40,727 nt of DNA, from NCBI GenBank assembly GCA_002717225.1, contig PBDG01000011.1, forward strand, positions 1-40,727. The letters are read 5' to 3'. The notes under the pieces were generated by a model. The model did no database searches and was not told where the DNA came from. It saw nothing but the letters and a program-made list of their open reading frames with translations. This document shows positions 18,965-28,375 of this stretch, in pieces (the stretch's first letter is position 1; every line of letters begins with the position of its first letter). The DNA comes from Rhodospirillaceae bacterium (lineage in GTDB: Bacteria; Pseudomonadota; Alphaproteobacteria; UBA828). The translations under genes and the position numbers were made by a program.

Positions 18965-21900
18965 ATGTCAGAAGAAGAACTTCTCGAGAGCGTTCTGGAC
19001 CGTATCGAAGAGCAAGAGGCGAGATTGCTCGTCTGGGGACTGACGGACACCGCCATTAGTAGGGAAGAACTAATCGAGATTATTTTCCCCTTGCTCGATG
19101 ATGCGTTGGGGCAAGGTTTTGAAGGGTTCCTCGAGACCGAAGACGTCATAAGGGAAATGATCAATCGTTGCCTTCTATTCGAAACGCAAGATGGGCATTA
19201 CGAAGGCTATCGCTCTAGGATGGCAGAAACAGTTCGCTTGCTTTTTTATTTGCGCCAGCTTTTCCCTAAGCATTCTGGTCGAGATGGATGGCAACAAGGG
19301 CGCACACTGGTGTCGGACTTTAGGTTTTCTCGTCGTCAACGGCATTACCCTAAAAGGGATATTGATCCCGCCACGGCCATCAATGACTTAATCAAAGACA
19401 CCTCCTCGCAGACGTTGGAGCGTGCTTTGGAAGTTATGATTCTCAATAGAAGTGAGGATTTCAAGCTCTCCGAGTTTCAGGTGCGTGCGACCCGAAGAAT
19501 CATTTCGGGCATTGGACAAACGTGGTCAACCGGGACTTTGGTTAGTGCCGGCACCGGTAGCGGAAAAACTTTGGCTTTCTATATTCCCGCGCTTGCCCGC
19601 ATCGCTGCACACCTTCTGAGGGATCCACCGGACGATCCGAACTGGGTCAAATGTCTGGCGCTTTATCCACGCACAGAACTCCTCAAAGACCAATTCTCAG
19701 AAATCTACAGCGAAGCTCGGCGTCTTGATCAATTTACCAAAGAAAACCGACGCAAGATTCGCATCGGTGCGTTCTTCGGAGCGACACCACTCAACGCAAA
19801 AACTTTATTGGAGAAGCAGGTTGAGGGCTGGGAGAGAAAGGATGACGGATTTCGCTGCGGTTTTATGGCCTGTCCCGATCGGGATTGTAGCGGTCCACTC
19901 GTCTGGCCAGAAAATGCAATCAGAGAGAACCGGGAAATTCTTATATGCAGCAGTTGTGACTGGGAGATTACGAATGAAGAAGTGTCACTGACACGGCAAA
20001 CTCTTCAAAAAAACCCTCCTGACATTCTTTTCACAACAACTGAGATGCTGAACCAGAGAATGTCTGATAGTTGGTCCCGTCATCTCTTCGGCTTAGGCCC
20101 ATCCGCCTCCCGTCCACCTGAAATGATGCTCCTAGATGAAGTGCATACCTACGCGGGATTTCATGGCGCCCAGGTAGCGTATCTATTGCGGCGTTGGGCT
20201 TACCTAGTCAAATCGCCTGTCACCTTTGTTGGATTGTCCGCCACACTTCGTGACGGCAACAGGTTCTTTGCCCGATTGACGGGATTATTTGAGAAACGGG
20301 TTTTAGAGATTGCGCCAAAACGCGCCGACATGACCTCAGAGGGCACTGAATATTTGTTAGCCCTTAAGGGTGACCCAGTTTCGAAGACTTCTCTGCTCTC
20401 CACGACTATTCAGACAATCATGCTGCTCTCTCGGATGTTGGACCCGGCCCAGGAGCCTAGCCGCGGCTTATTCGGCAAACGGATATTTGCATTTACAGAC
20501 GATATCGACGTTACCAACCGTCTTTATTTTGGAATGCTCGATGCGGAAGGTCGCAAAAATACTGGGGAAGCGGACATGGTCCGCCATCCAAACGGTGGCC
20601 TGGCGCATCTAAGGCAACCACTCATTTCTAGAAGCCGAGAGCACTACGGGCAAAATTGGTCAGCACCCCAGTATATAGGACATGATCTTTCTGCGTGTAA
20701 AGAGATTGGGCGTACCAGTTCACAAGACCCTGGAGTTATTGCCAACCTGGATATCGTCGTCGCAACTGCGTCTCTGGAAGTGGGATTCAATGATCCGTCA
20801 GTTGGTGCCGTAATTCAACACAAGGCCCCGAGAAACACTGCCTCCTTCTTGCAGAGAAAAGGCCGAGCCGGCCGTTCGCGAGAAATGCGACCCTGGACAG
20901 TTCTGGTGCTTTCCGACTATGGCCGTGACCGGCAGGCATATCAGGCCTACGATCATCTCTTTGATCCTGAGTTGGACGTACAGTCTTTACCCCTTGAAAG
21001 CCGTTACATTCAGCACATTCAGACTGTCTATGCTTTGATAGACTATCTCGGACGTCGACTTTCCAGCCATTCAACAAAAGGCAGTGTGTGGACGGATCTT
21101 TCTGGCCCTGCTAACTGGCCCAAAAAACGCACTCGCCAAGAATTTCTTAGTAAAATTCTTACTGAAATTCTCGCAAACGAAAACGCGTCTGAGTCTCTCC
21201 AAAAATACTTGGAAAAAAGCCTCGATATAGATGACGCGGACTGCGAGGCCGTGGTTTGGAAACATCCAAGACCTCTTATGACGACCGTTATTCCTACGGC
21301 ACTTAGGCGATTGAATACCAACTGGAAACGGCATGGGGATGATCGTGACGATTTCTTCATCAAAAATTCTCCCCTCCCAGAGTTTGCACCAGCAAGCCTT
21401 TTTAGCGACCTAAATCTTCCCGAAGTTCGGATTAATCTGCCTTCAGATTGGGATAATTCCCCGGAACGAGATCCTGCTGCTATGCCAATCGCCCAAGCCT
21501 TGCAAACTTTTGCGCCAGGTCGTGTGTCGCGACGATTTGGTGTGGAGCACGCGCGCACTCGTCATTGGATAGCGCCTGAGCCTGAACAAATTAGCGGTGA
21601 AGCGGCACAAGACTTTCCGCTTGAGGGCCGATTTTCCGGCGACTTACTTGGAGAATGGCAGTCTTTGATTGGGGAGGAGATTACCACTCTGCCAGTCTTG
21701 AGACCTTATGAAATCAATCCAGTTCATCCCAGCCAATCGATCCGTGATACATCAAACGCGCGTCTGTTATGGCGCAGTCAGGTCGTGCGGCGCACATCTG
21801 GTAGTAGTCTTTCGCTGCCTAAAAAATCGATGTGGGGGAATGTTATCCAACAGGTGGATGCTTTCACGCACGGCCAGCAAAACCCCATTGAGATGCGTCG

Positions 21901-23545
21901 TTTTGCTGTAGGATCAGTTGCAGATATTCAAAGGAACCAGCAGGAAGGCATAAGAACTCAATTCAACTTCAAGTTTGAAAGCAAGCCGGCTTCTATCGGT
22001 TTTTCGCTCTCGGTAGATGCTCTACGTTTTCAACTATCGATCCCAGCTGAACTAGCCACGTCGTTCGGAGAGGAGACCACCGAAAGATGGAGGTCAATTA
22101 GAACAGCTCGGTTCCATGACTTAGTCCGGAAGGGAGAGAACCTATCGGACGTAGACAATCCTTTTTTGAGACAATGGCTTGGATCGATTTGCTTTTCGGC
22201 GCTTACGTACGAAGCCATTAGCCAAAATATTAATCTTTCTGAGGCTGCAGCAAAATTTGAGGCGGGGCAGTCAAGCATTACCTATTCCGAGGTATTAAGC
22301 TCGATTTTTCAATCTCCTCTCACTGGCGATGATGATGAAGATTCCGAAATCGACACTGTTATCAATCCAGATAGGCTCCGAGAGGAATTAGAGGTTCTTC
22401 TGAACGATAACAAGGTCAAGAAGGGCCTGCAGATTACAGCCGAGGTTCTTTGGAATCCGATTGATGCTTCGTGGTATGATTGGCTGGCTCAGCGTTATAA
22501 GACCACTATTGCAGCGGCAGCTTTCACAGCTATTGGCAACCTTTGCCCAGACATGAATGCAGATGGTCTGGTCGTTGATGTTGACCCGGGACCGCGTGCT
22601 CCTGACGATGTTGAACCTAAGTCGAATGCCGCGCAGGAAATTTGGATCTCTGAAACTGCGCCCGGCGGGACCGGGCACATCGAAGAGTTCATTCGTCGAT
22701 TTTCAGAAGACCCACGCCGCTTTTCCTCGCTTCTTACCGCGTCTCTCCATCAGAGCGAGCAGCAGTTGGTTGATTCCCAACTTTGCAAATTGCTGCGTGA
22801 ACTTGCAAGCGCAGGTCCAAACTCAGAACTGAGTACTGCGGTTGCAGATCTTCGTAACGCGCAAACCGCACAAAAGACGGAGGAACTTCTACAGCAGTTA
22901 CGAAAAACCCTCAGGAAACATAACTTCATCCAATTCCACGGTTTTTCAACGGCTGTTAGTTACAGAATTTTGCGCTCAGGCAGTTCAATAGAATCCGACA
23001 GGTTCCTTCACCGGGTTGTGTCTTTCTGGAATGCGCAAGAGTCACGGTTAGGAATCGAATTAGATTCGAGAACCATCGCGTACTGCCATAGTCACGACAA
23101 CCATGTCGACAACATGTTGACGACTGCGGGTTTTATACTGCCAGGAGAACCTCGAGAAAATTGGCGGTTCAATATGATCTCCGGAATGCTCTGGCCCCGC
23201 GGATCGATAAATCGCCGAAAAGGATTGGATCTATATAACCCGTTCGCCGATCTGGGTGATGCTGAACCACTGCTAGTATCGAGGTATTTGGTGAACCGAG
23301 CCGAACGAATTTCTGTAGCAAGTGAGAATTGGAAGGAAAGAGCCATCGACGCATTGTCAAAGTCAGGCATTGTGACACTCGTTTGTGAAACGGATAATGC
23401 AGACAAACTGGCAAACTCGGTCAATTTTTTCGCCACTAACCCCATTCCGGACGAGTATCTGTCGGTCTTTGCTCGGCTAGAATCGGTTAGGCGAACTGGT
23501 TCACTTTATGAAGTAAACCTCGAATTAGCTGAGGTCGCACAGTAA
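18965..23545 (+). CDS. dpdJ: DEAD/DEAH-box helicase DpdJ with zinc cluster and DUF1998-like C-terminus
   Basis: The largest protein of the island, 1526 residues from the ATG at 18965 (the track uses a TTG one codon earlier). Motifs are Walker A SAGTGSGKT (about 194-202), a cysteine cluster inside lobe 1 (CGFMACPDRDC and ICSSC, about 298-330), LLDEVHTYAG (about 388-397), GLSATLRDG, then TASLEVGFND and FLQRKGRAGR in lobe 2. The C-terminal ISETAPGGTGHIEEF (about 1229) is like the conserved segment of DUF1998, found in helicases such as MrfA/YprA and DrmA. It belongs to the restriction arm and overlaps dpdK by 1 nt. Confidence 0.9.
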   Translation: MSEEELLESVLDRIEEQEARLLVWGLTDTAISREELIEIIFPLLDDALGQGFEGFLETEDVIREMINRCLLFETQDGHYEGYRSRMAETVRLLFYLRQLFPKHSGRDGWQQGRTLVSDFRFSRRQRHYPKRDIDPATAINDLIKDTSSQTLERALEVMILNRSEDFKLSEFQVRATRRIISGIGQTWSTGTLVSAGTGSGKTLAFYIPALARIAAHLLRDPPDDPNWVKCLALYPRTELLKDQFSEIYSEARRLDQFTKENRRKIRIGAFFGATPLNAKTLLEKQVEGWERKDDGFRCGFMACPDRDCSGPLVWPENAIRENREILICSSCDWEITNEEVSLTRQTLQKNPPDILFTTTEMLNQRMSDSWSRHLFGLGPSASRPPEMMLLDEVHTYAGFHGAQVAYLLRRWAYLVKSPVTFVGLSATLRDGNRFFARLTGLFEKRVLEIAPKRADMTSEGTEYLLALKGDPVSKTSLLSTTIQTIMLLSRMLDPAQEPSRGLFGKRIFAFTDDIDVTNRLYFGMLDAEGRKNTGEADMVRHPNGGLAHLRQPLISRSREHYGQNWSAPQYIGHDLSACKEIGRTSSQDPGVIANLDIVVATASLEVGFNDPSVGAVIQHKAPRNTASFLQRKGRAGRSREMRPWTVLVLSDYGRDRQAYQAYDHLFDPELDVQSLPLESRYIQHIQTVYALIDYLGRRLSSHSTKGSVWTDLSGPANWPKKRTRQEFLSKILTEILANENASESLQKYLEKSLDIDDADCEAVVWKHPRPLMTTVIPTALRRLNTNWKRHGDDRDDFFIKNSPLPEFAPASLFSDLNLPEVRINLPSDWDNSPERDPAAMPIAQALQTFAPGRVSRRFGVEHARTRHWIAPEPEQISGEAAQDFPLEGRFSGDLLGEWQSLIGEEITTLPVLRPYEINPVHPSQSIRDTSNARLLWRSQVVRRTSGSSLSLPKKSMWGNVIQQVDAFTHGQQNPIEMRRFAVGSVADIQRNQQEGIRTQFNFKFESKPASIGFSLSVDALRFQLSIPAELATSFGEETTERWRSIRTARFHDLVRKGENLSDVDNPFLRQWLGSICFSALTYEAISQNINLSEAAAKFEAGQSSITYSEVLSSIFQSPLTGDDDEDSEIDTVINPDRLREELEVLLNDNKVKKGLQITAEVLWNPIDASWYDWLAQRYKTTIAAAAFTAIGNLCPDMNADGLVVDVDPGPRAPDDVEPKSNAAQEIWISETAPGGTGHIEEFIRRFSEDPRRFSSLLTASLHQSEQQLVDSQLCKLLRELASAGPNSELSTAVADLRNAQTAQKTEELLQQLRKTLRKHNFIQFHGFSTAVSYRILRSGSSIESDRFLHRVVSFWNAQESRLGIELDSRTIAYCHSHDNHVDNMLTTAGFILPGEPRENWRFNMISGMLWPRGSINRRKGLDLYNPFADLGDAEPLLVSRYLVNRAERISVASENWKERAIDALSKSGIVTLVCETDNADKLANSVNFFATNPIPDEYLSVFARLESVRRTGSLYEVNLELAEVAQ

Positions 23546-24096
23546 TGCCTGTTGAGTCTTATAAGCTGCGGCGCATTTTTAAGAGTTCTTCAACGGGTCC
23601 CGCGGTCATCAAAGAACTTCTACAATTGATGTTTCTTTCCGAATTGCTCGCGCCGTCCGAGCGAATTTGGATAGTGAGTCCCTGGATCAGTGACGTTCCA
23701 ATTCTAGATAATCGCTCAGGTAGTTTTGATGTGATGAACCCTGAGTGGCATAGACGGGAGATCCGCCTAAGCGATTTGGCGCTACAAGTAATGACAAGCG
23801 GAACAAAACTTATTCTCGTAACTCGGCCGGACGAACATAATCTCACGTTCTTGGAACAACTGTGTGGGCGGGCCGAAGAAGCGTCATTGCGGCAAGAACT
23901 CACCTTTGTCCAAAGAGGGTCGCTCCATACGAAAGGTATCTTAACGAACACCGGACTTCTTCTTGGTTCGATGAACCTAACGTTCCATGGCTTTGAACTT
24001 AACGATGAAGTTATTGAATACGATACGGAACCCCAGCGCATTTCCGAAGCACGACAATCGTTCCACGATTATGAAGAGGCCACAGAGAATGATTGA
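23545..24096 (+). CDS. dpdK: Phospholipase D-like protein DpdK (candidate nuclease)
   Basis: A 183-residue protein with a single PLD-type active site: SLHTKGILTNTGLLLGSMNL is H-x-K-x(n)-G-S-x-N followed by T. An upstream IWIVSPWISD strand is typical of the first beta strand of PLD folds. A one-HKD protein of this size would be expected to work as a dimer, as in PLD-family nucleases. It is the most obvious DNA-cleaving candidate in the window, but no cleavage function has been shown here. The ATG overlaps the dpdJ stop (TAATG), and its last 8 nt overlap the next gene. Confidence 0.85.
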   Translation: MPVESYKLRRIFKSSSTGPAVIKELLQLMFLSELLAPSERIWIVSPWISDVPILDNRSGSFDVMNPEWHRREIRLSDLALQVMTSGTKLILVTRPDEHNLTFLEQLCGRAEEASLRQELTFVQRGSLHTKGILTNTGLLLGSMNLTFHGFELNDEVIEYDTEPQRISEARQSFHDYEEATEND

Positions 24097-26368
24097 GGTA
24101 AGTTCGGCAAATGAGGCTTGGCTTTCAAAGTTTTTCTCTGGTCGCAACAGGCTTCACTGGGAACAGTTGAAATCAAGCACACCTCCGGAACCTTGGTTCG
24201 CGAAGGTGAATGGTTGGATTGTACTCCTTGAAGAGGGCGATAAGGCCGTTCCCATATGCCTCCCTTGCTTAGCGGAAGATGGATCCGTTCAATGGTATGC
24301 TGGTGCTAGAACGCCGCAAGGTTCTCACGCCTTATCAGACGAGTTGCGTGCCTTCGTCGGACCTTCGTTTTCAGATTACAACGACCGACCTCACGATATT
24401 GATCCTGCTGATCCTCAAGATTCGGCGATGGAAGATGCCTTTATTGGGCCTGTTTTCAGAATCGAGGTTCGTGGCCGGGAAGGGGTTGCCAAGTTAAATA
24501 ACTCAATTGCCCTCTATCAGTCATTGTTGAAACGTCGCCCATCATCACTAAAGGCTGCCATTCGTCCTTTTGGTATCGTTCGTAGCTTGTTTGATCGAGC
24601 CATTTCGGCGGGTGATGAAGATGAGGCTCGTCTGCTTCTCACAGAGATGAAAAATAGTGGAAGGCTCACACCCGAAAATCGGAATTTTTTAGAAGTCCGT
24701 TTACTCGCTGGATTAGGGCTTTGGCGCGAACTCGTTGTAGAGAGTAATCGCCTGAGGGCTCTCACTGACTTCCGCTTACCACCAATGGTGGTCAGGGATG
24801 TTTCCGAGGCTTTCTATAGGTTCTATGTTGAATCCTTCGAACAGAAAGGTGGTTTGGAAGCTTGTTTAGAAGTTCTGCGAACTTCGTCCATGATGCAGTT
24901 TGACCAGCTATTCTCCCTACGCCACAACATCCAACATCTGACTGTTATTAAGACCTTCTTGTTGCGTGAGTTGTTGCAGGACCCAATCGATCTCGTATAC
25001 GCTGAAACACTTTTCGCGGACCTTAATAACCGTGACGGTACGCCGTTGGTTCGTGAAATTTCAGAATTTCTGGAAGCAAAGAAGGCGAGTTCCGAAGACA
25101 CGGATCTCCGTGCTAAAGCGGAAACGGCCTTTACGGATCGTGACTTTGATAAAGCTATGGCGCTCTACCTCCAAGCGCCCGCAGACCTCAAATCGATCCT
25201 TTCCTTGATCGCCTGCGCTCGGTTTTCCGCAGATGGGAAGTCTGCTCGTACCGTTCTTGACTTCGTTTCTATGCAATCGGGAATTGATTTAAATGAAGAG
25301 ACCGAAAAGGCACTCGAGGCACTTGAGGTCCAAGCGGGTTCTGTTCCCAAGCCAGTAGCCCTCCCCATTTCAGGTGAAACTTCCCCAGCAACCGAACCCT
25401 CGGACTGGCTTAGTTGGGCCAAATGGGTTGTGGAGGGCGCTGATAAGGGTATAGCTGTTGACCTCCTTCGTCGGAACTCAGATGCCTGGCCTATAGACCA
25501 ATTTTGTCAGGATCTCACGAAAGTTGCCGCCTTCACGGATTTGCTAGAAAACGCTAGCGGCAATGCAGAACAAACCTTCGAAATTGTATTCGATGAAATA
25601 TTTCAACGCTTCCTTCTGAATTTTGAAACACCTCCCCCTTCATTGAAACCGCTGTACCGTGTCCTCTTGTTTCTCTTGGTTGCATCATCGGGCCTTACCC
25701 GAAATGACCTGAGTGTTGTGATGCAACTAACTTCGAGCCTCCTGGATATTGGTCTAACTCAAGGCGAATATGACGAACTCATCGATCTGTTGGTCGATCT
25801 ATTTGAGAACGAAAAGGCTATCAGTTCCCTCGACTGGGCTTTGGATTTGACGGAGAGCCTTGTTCTGGAACGTTGCCAAAATGAGGAAGCGCGCCTCAGA
25901 TTCTTCACGAATGTATCCTCATTTGTTCAGCAGTGGGTTCGTCGTATTTCGAAAAGTCAAAGACATTCTGTCGAGACGCTGCACCATGACTTTGGCATTG
26001 AGTTGCCCGAGGTTTTGAGAACACCTGCTACGAATGACCAACAGGTTGAGGCAGACCCTGTATCAGTTCGACTAGCTGGTAAGCGGATAGCGATCTACAC
26101 GCTGACTGAACCGGCAGCAATAAGGGCGCGCGATAATCTGAAAGCTCTAGCGCCTGAGGTTGAGATTTTCCTAAACAGCGATCATGATTGCAGCCGAAAC
26201 CTCTCGTCCTTGGCCAAGTCGGTTGACATATTTGTATTTGTTTGGAAAAGCGCCAAACACCAGGCGTTCTACTGTGTGAAGCAACACCGACCACCAGAGC
26301 TTCCTCTGGTACAACCGACAGGTGGAGGAAGTTCGAGCATCACTTCTGCGGTGCTCAAATGCATATAG
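24089..26368 (+). CDS. dpdD: DpdD-like protein with helical repeats and a C-terminal DUF2325-like domain
   Basis: The track starts this frame inside dpdK at 23987; I prefer the ATG at 24089, which overlaps the dpdK stop by 8 nt, giving 759 residues. I call it DpdD because it is the one remaining large restriction-arm protein and its size is compatible. The middle (about 130-600) is a helical repeat region that looks TPR-like (EARLLLTEMKNSGRLTPENR, DFDKAMALYLQAP). The last 100 residues (RIAIYTLTEPAAIRARDNLK, SDHDCSRNLSSLAKSVDIFV, HQAFYCVKQH and a Gly/Ser-rich end) follow the layout of DUF2325. It closes the plus-strand operon; no terminator was found behind it. Confidence 0.72.
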   Translation: MIEVSSANEAWLSKFFSGRNRLHWEQLKSSTPPEPWFAKVNGWIVLLEEGDKAVPICLPCLAEDGSVQWYAGARTPQGSHALSDELRAFVGPSFSDYNDRPHDIDPADPQDSAMEDAFIGPVFRIEVRGREGVAKLNNSIALYQSLLKRRPSSLKAAIRPFGIVRSLFDRAISAGDEDEARLLLTEMKNSGRLTPENRNFLEVRLLAGLGLWRELVVESNRLRALTDFRLPPMVVRDVSEAFYRFYVESFEQKGGLEACLEVLRTSSMMQFDQLFSLRHNIQHLTVIKTFLLRELLQDPIDLVYAETLFADLNNRDGTPLVREISEFLEAKKASSEDTDLRAKAETAFTDRDFDKAMALYLQAPADLKSILSLIACARFSADGKSARTVLDFVSMQSGIDLNEETEKALEALEVQAGSVPKPVALPISGETSPATEPSDWLSWAKWVVEGADKGIAVDLLRRNSDAWPIDQFCQDLTKVAAFTDLLENASGNAEQTFEIVFDEIFQRFLLNFETPPPSLKPLYRVLLFLLVASSGLTRNDLSVVMQLTSSLLDIGLTQGEYDELIDLLVDLFENEKAISSLDWALDLTESLVLERCQNEEARLRFFTNVSSFVQQWVRRISKSQRHSVETLHHDFGIELPEVLRTPATNDQQVEADPVSVRLAGKRIAIYTLTEPAAIRARDNLKALAPEVEIFLNSDHDCSRNLSSLAKSVDIFVFVWKSAKHQAFYCVKQHRPPELPLVQPTGGGSSSITSAVLKCI

Positions 26369-26488
26369 CTTTAATGACCTTACCCCCAATTTTGTTCCCT
26401 CTCAGAAGATAGTTCTGTTGTCTTATCCCCCTATAACAAATCCACGCCATATTGAAATTGATCTGGCGTCAGGCAGAAACATTGAGAA

Positions 26489-26554
26489 ATCCTGCCGTAC
26501 AACCAGCACTAGCGACGCGACCTACTAAAATTGGCGTAAGCGACACGGCAGGAT
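26489..26554. repeat. 10-bp inverted repeat with 46-nt loop
   Basis: ATCCTGCCGT at 26489-26498 is mirrored exactly by ACGGCAGGAT at 26545-26554. The loop is long and no T-run follows, so it is a poor terminator. It might be a protein-binding dyad or the ends of a small element. Confidence 0.4.
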
Positions 26555-26677
26555 AGGAAAGTCTCAGCTTCAGAAATTCAGGGGTCTCGAGAACGAGAGC
26601 ATCGATTGCCTAAAACCGAAGGTCTGACCGTTGCCTATTTACGTCAGGCTTTAATCCATGTAAGCCAGAAACTCTGA
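26543..26677 (+). pseudogene. Possible remnant of an IS3-type OrfA transposase
   Basis: An open frame without a start runs to a TGA and reads TRQDRKVSASEIQGSREREH, then RLPKTEGLTVAYLRQALIHV and SQKL. The layout, with a conserved E-I-x then R-E-x-x-R-L-x-K-x-E-x-L, resembles the leucine-zipper end of IS3-family OrfA (LRxENxxLKxExxIL). No helix-turn-helix part, OrfB or terminal repeats remain. The match is by eye over about 30 residues, so it may be chance. Confidence 0.22.
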
Positions 26678-26734
26678 TCATCCGAGCGGCGAACTTTCAG
26701 AACGAAGACAAATCAAAGCGATAAATTATGTGGC

Positions 26735-28375
26735 TCAAGGCAGGTGGTGTGGCGCTGGGATCACATTCCCCACGATGAGATCGGCCGCCTTTTCCGCAAT
26801 CATCACCACGGCTGCGTTAATGTTGCCGCGCACCAAGGTGGGCATGACCGAGGCATCAACTACCCGAAGACCCGTTACTCCGCGCACTTTCAACTCGCTA
26901 TCCACCACCGCCATTTCCTCACCCTTGCCGCCCATGCGACAGGTGCCAAGGGGATGATGCACAGTTATCGCTGTATTGCGGATAGTCTCGTCAAGATCAT
27001 CGTCCGAGGTCTTGTCGCTGCCCGGCAAGATCTCCTCGGCAATAAAGGAAGCCATTGGTTTCTGAGCCGCGATATCGCGGGCAAGTCGCATGCCGGCGCG
27101 GAGGGTTCGCCAATCGGAGTCATGAGCCATGAAGTTCTGACGGATGAGGGGATGCTTTGTTGGGTCGGCCGAAGAAAGGCTGACCGTCCCTCGACTTTCA
27201 GGCTGAAGCATGACGAGGCGGGTGGCGAAGCCATCGTCGAAGGGCTGCTTGAATGGCCTAAAATACGGCCAGGCTCCCAGCGGGGCGGCTGTAAAAAGAT
27301 ATTGCAGGTCTGGCAGCGTGACATCAGGACCGCTTCTGAGGAACGCTGTAACACCGCCCGGGACGTCCGATGCGAAGCCACTGCCGAAGAGATAAGCCGT
27401 CACGAGCGCGCGAATGATGCGGTCTGCGCGCATATGACGATGGAAAGGTCCGGGCTCCCGTCTCCGATACATGAGGACGACCGAAACGTGATCACGCAGA
27501 TTCTTCCCTACACCGGGCAGCGCAACCGCGATCGGAATATCCAACGCTTTGAGTTCGTCCGCATCGCCAATACCCGACAGCATGAGCAATTGTGGAGTAT
27601 TTATCACGCCGCTGGACAGTATCACCTCGCGCGCCGCGCGAACGTTATAGACCTGCCCCCTTGTGATATATTCAATACCCACTGCCGCGTCACCTTCCAG
27701 GGTAACGCGGGTGGTAAGCGCTTTTGTAACAACAGTAAGATTTTTTCGCCGGAGTACCGGACTTAAGTAGGCAGTGGCACCGCTCGACCGCCGGCCACCA
27801 CGAATCGTCATCTGCAGCCGGGCAAAGCCTTCTTGCTTGGCACCGTTATAATCCTCGGTCCAACCATGGCCAGCTGCCTTGCCAGCATCGGCAAAAGCTT
27901 CAATCAAAGGATCCTGATAACGGCAAAACTGAGTGCCGAGAGGCCCAGAGCCGCCACGATAATCGCCAGCCCCACCTTCCCAACATTCCTGTCTTTGAAA
28001 ATAGGGCAGAACATCGCCATATGCCCAACCATCAAGGCCAGACGCAGCCCAGCCATCGTAATCTGCCCGATTGCCACGCACATAGGCCATAGCGTTAGTC
28101 GACGAAGAACCTCCTATAACCTTGCCGCGAGCGCATTCCACTCGGCGGCCCGCGACATTCTCCTCTGGCTCGCAGAAATAACCCCAATCGTGCAGCCGCC
28201 CCTGGAGGATTTTGCCCCAGCCGAGAGGAATGTGAATCCAGGGGTCACGGTCCCAGCCACCGGCTTCAACCAACAGTACGCGGGTGGCGGAATCTGCAGA
28301 AAGCCGATTGGCTAAAGTGCAGCCCGCCGAACCCGCCCCGACGATCACATAATCGTACTCCCGGACGCCGCTCAA
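26735..28375 (-). CDS. GMC-family FAD oxidoreductase, candidate 4-pyridoxate dehydrogenase
   Basis: A 546-residue choline-dehydrogenase-like enzyme. It has the ADP-binding motif [19 protein letters not shown], the GMC signatures [20 protein letters not shown] and [17 protein letters not shown], and the active-site region [17 protein letters not shown] with N-terminal-facing His and a late [10 protein letters not shown]. There is no signal peptide. The start is a TTG at 28375 overlapping the preceding stop as TTGA. The surrounding B6 genes include every early enzyme except a 4-pyridoxate dehydrogenase, and the M. loti enzyme for that step is an FAD, GMC-type, membrane-associated protein, so this is the likely assignment. 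A second alcohol oxidase of other specificity is the alternative. Confidence 0.85.
   Translation of the reverse strand: MSGVREYDYVIVGAGSAGCTLANRLSADSATRVLLVEAGGWDRDPWIHIPLGWGKILQGRLHDWGYFCEPEENVAGRRVECARGKVIGGSSSTNAMAYVRGNRADYDGWAASGLDGWAYGDVLPYFQRQECWEGGAGDYRGGSGPLGTQFCRYQDPLIEAFADAGKAAGHGWTEDYNGAKQEGFARLQMTIRGGRRSSGATAYLSPVLRRKNLTVVTKALTTRVTLEGDAAVGIEYITRGQVYNVRAAREVILSSGVINTPQLLMLSGIGDADELKALDIPIAVALPGVGKNLRDHVSVVLMYRRREPGPFHRHMRADRIIRALVTAYLFGSGFASDVPGGVTAFLRSGPDVTLPDLQYLFTAAPLGAWPYFRPFKQPFDDGFATRLVMLQPESRGTVSLSSADPTKHPLIRQNFMAHDSDWRTLRAGMRLARDIAAQKPMASFIAEEILPGSDKTSDDDLDETIRNTAITVHHPLGTCRMGGKGEEMAVVDSELKVRGVTGLRVVDASVMPTLVRGNINAAVVMIAEKAADLIVGNVIPAPHHLP

Larger units (their letters stand above)
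26369..26734. other. Gap between the dpd operon and the B6 locus
   Basis: 366 nt without an intact gene, where base composition shifts from the AT-richer dpd side to the GC-richer B6 side. It holds a 10-bp inverted repeat and a possible transposase remnant, both listed separately. No tRNA or rho-independent terminator was seen. Confidence 0.6.

Noticed and set aside
21043-21558. 171-aa minus-strand ORF
   Set aside because: Antisense shadow inside dpdJ, with no motif.
26744-27766. 340-aa plus-strand ORF
   Set aside because: Lies wholly antisense to the GMC oxidoreductase gene, which has clear family motifs; it is a shadow frame.
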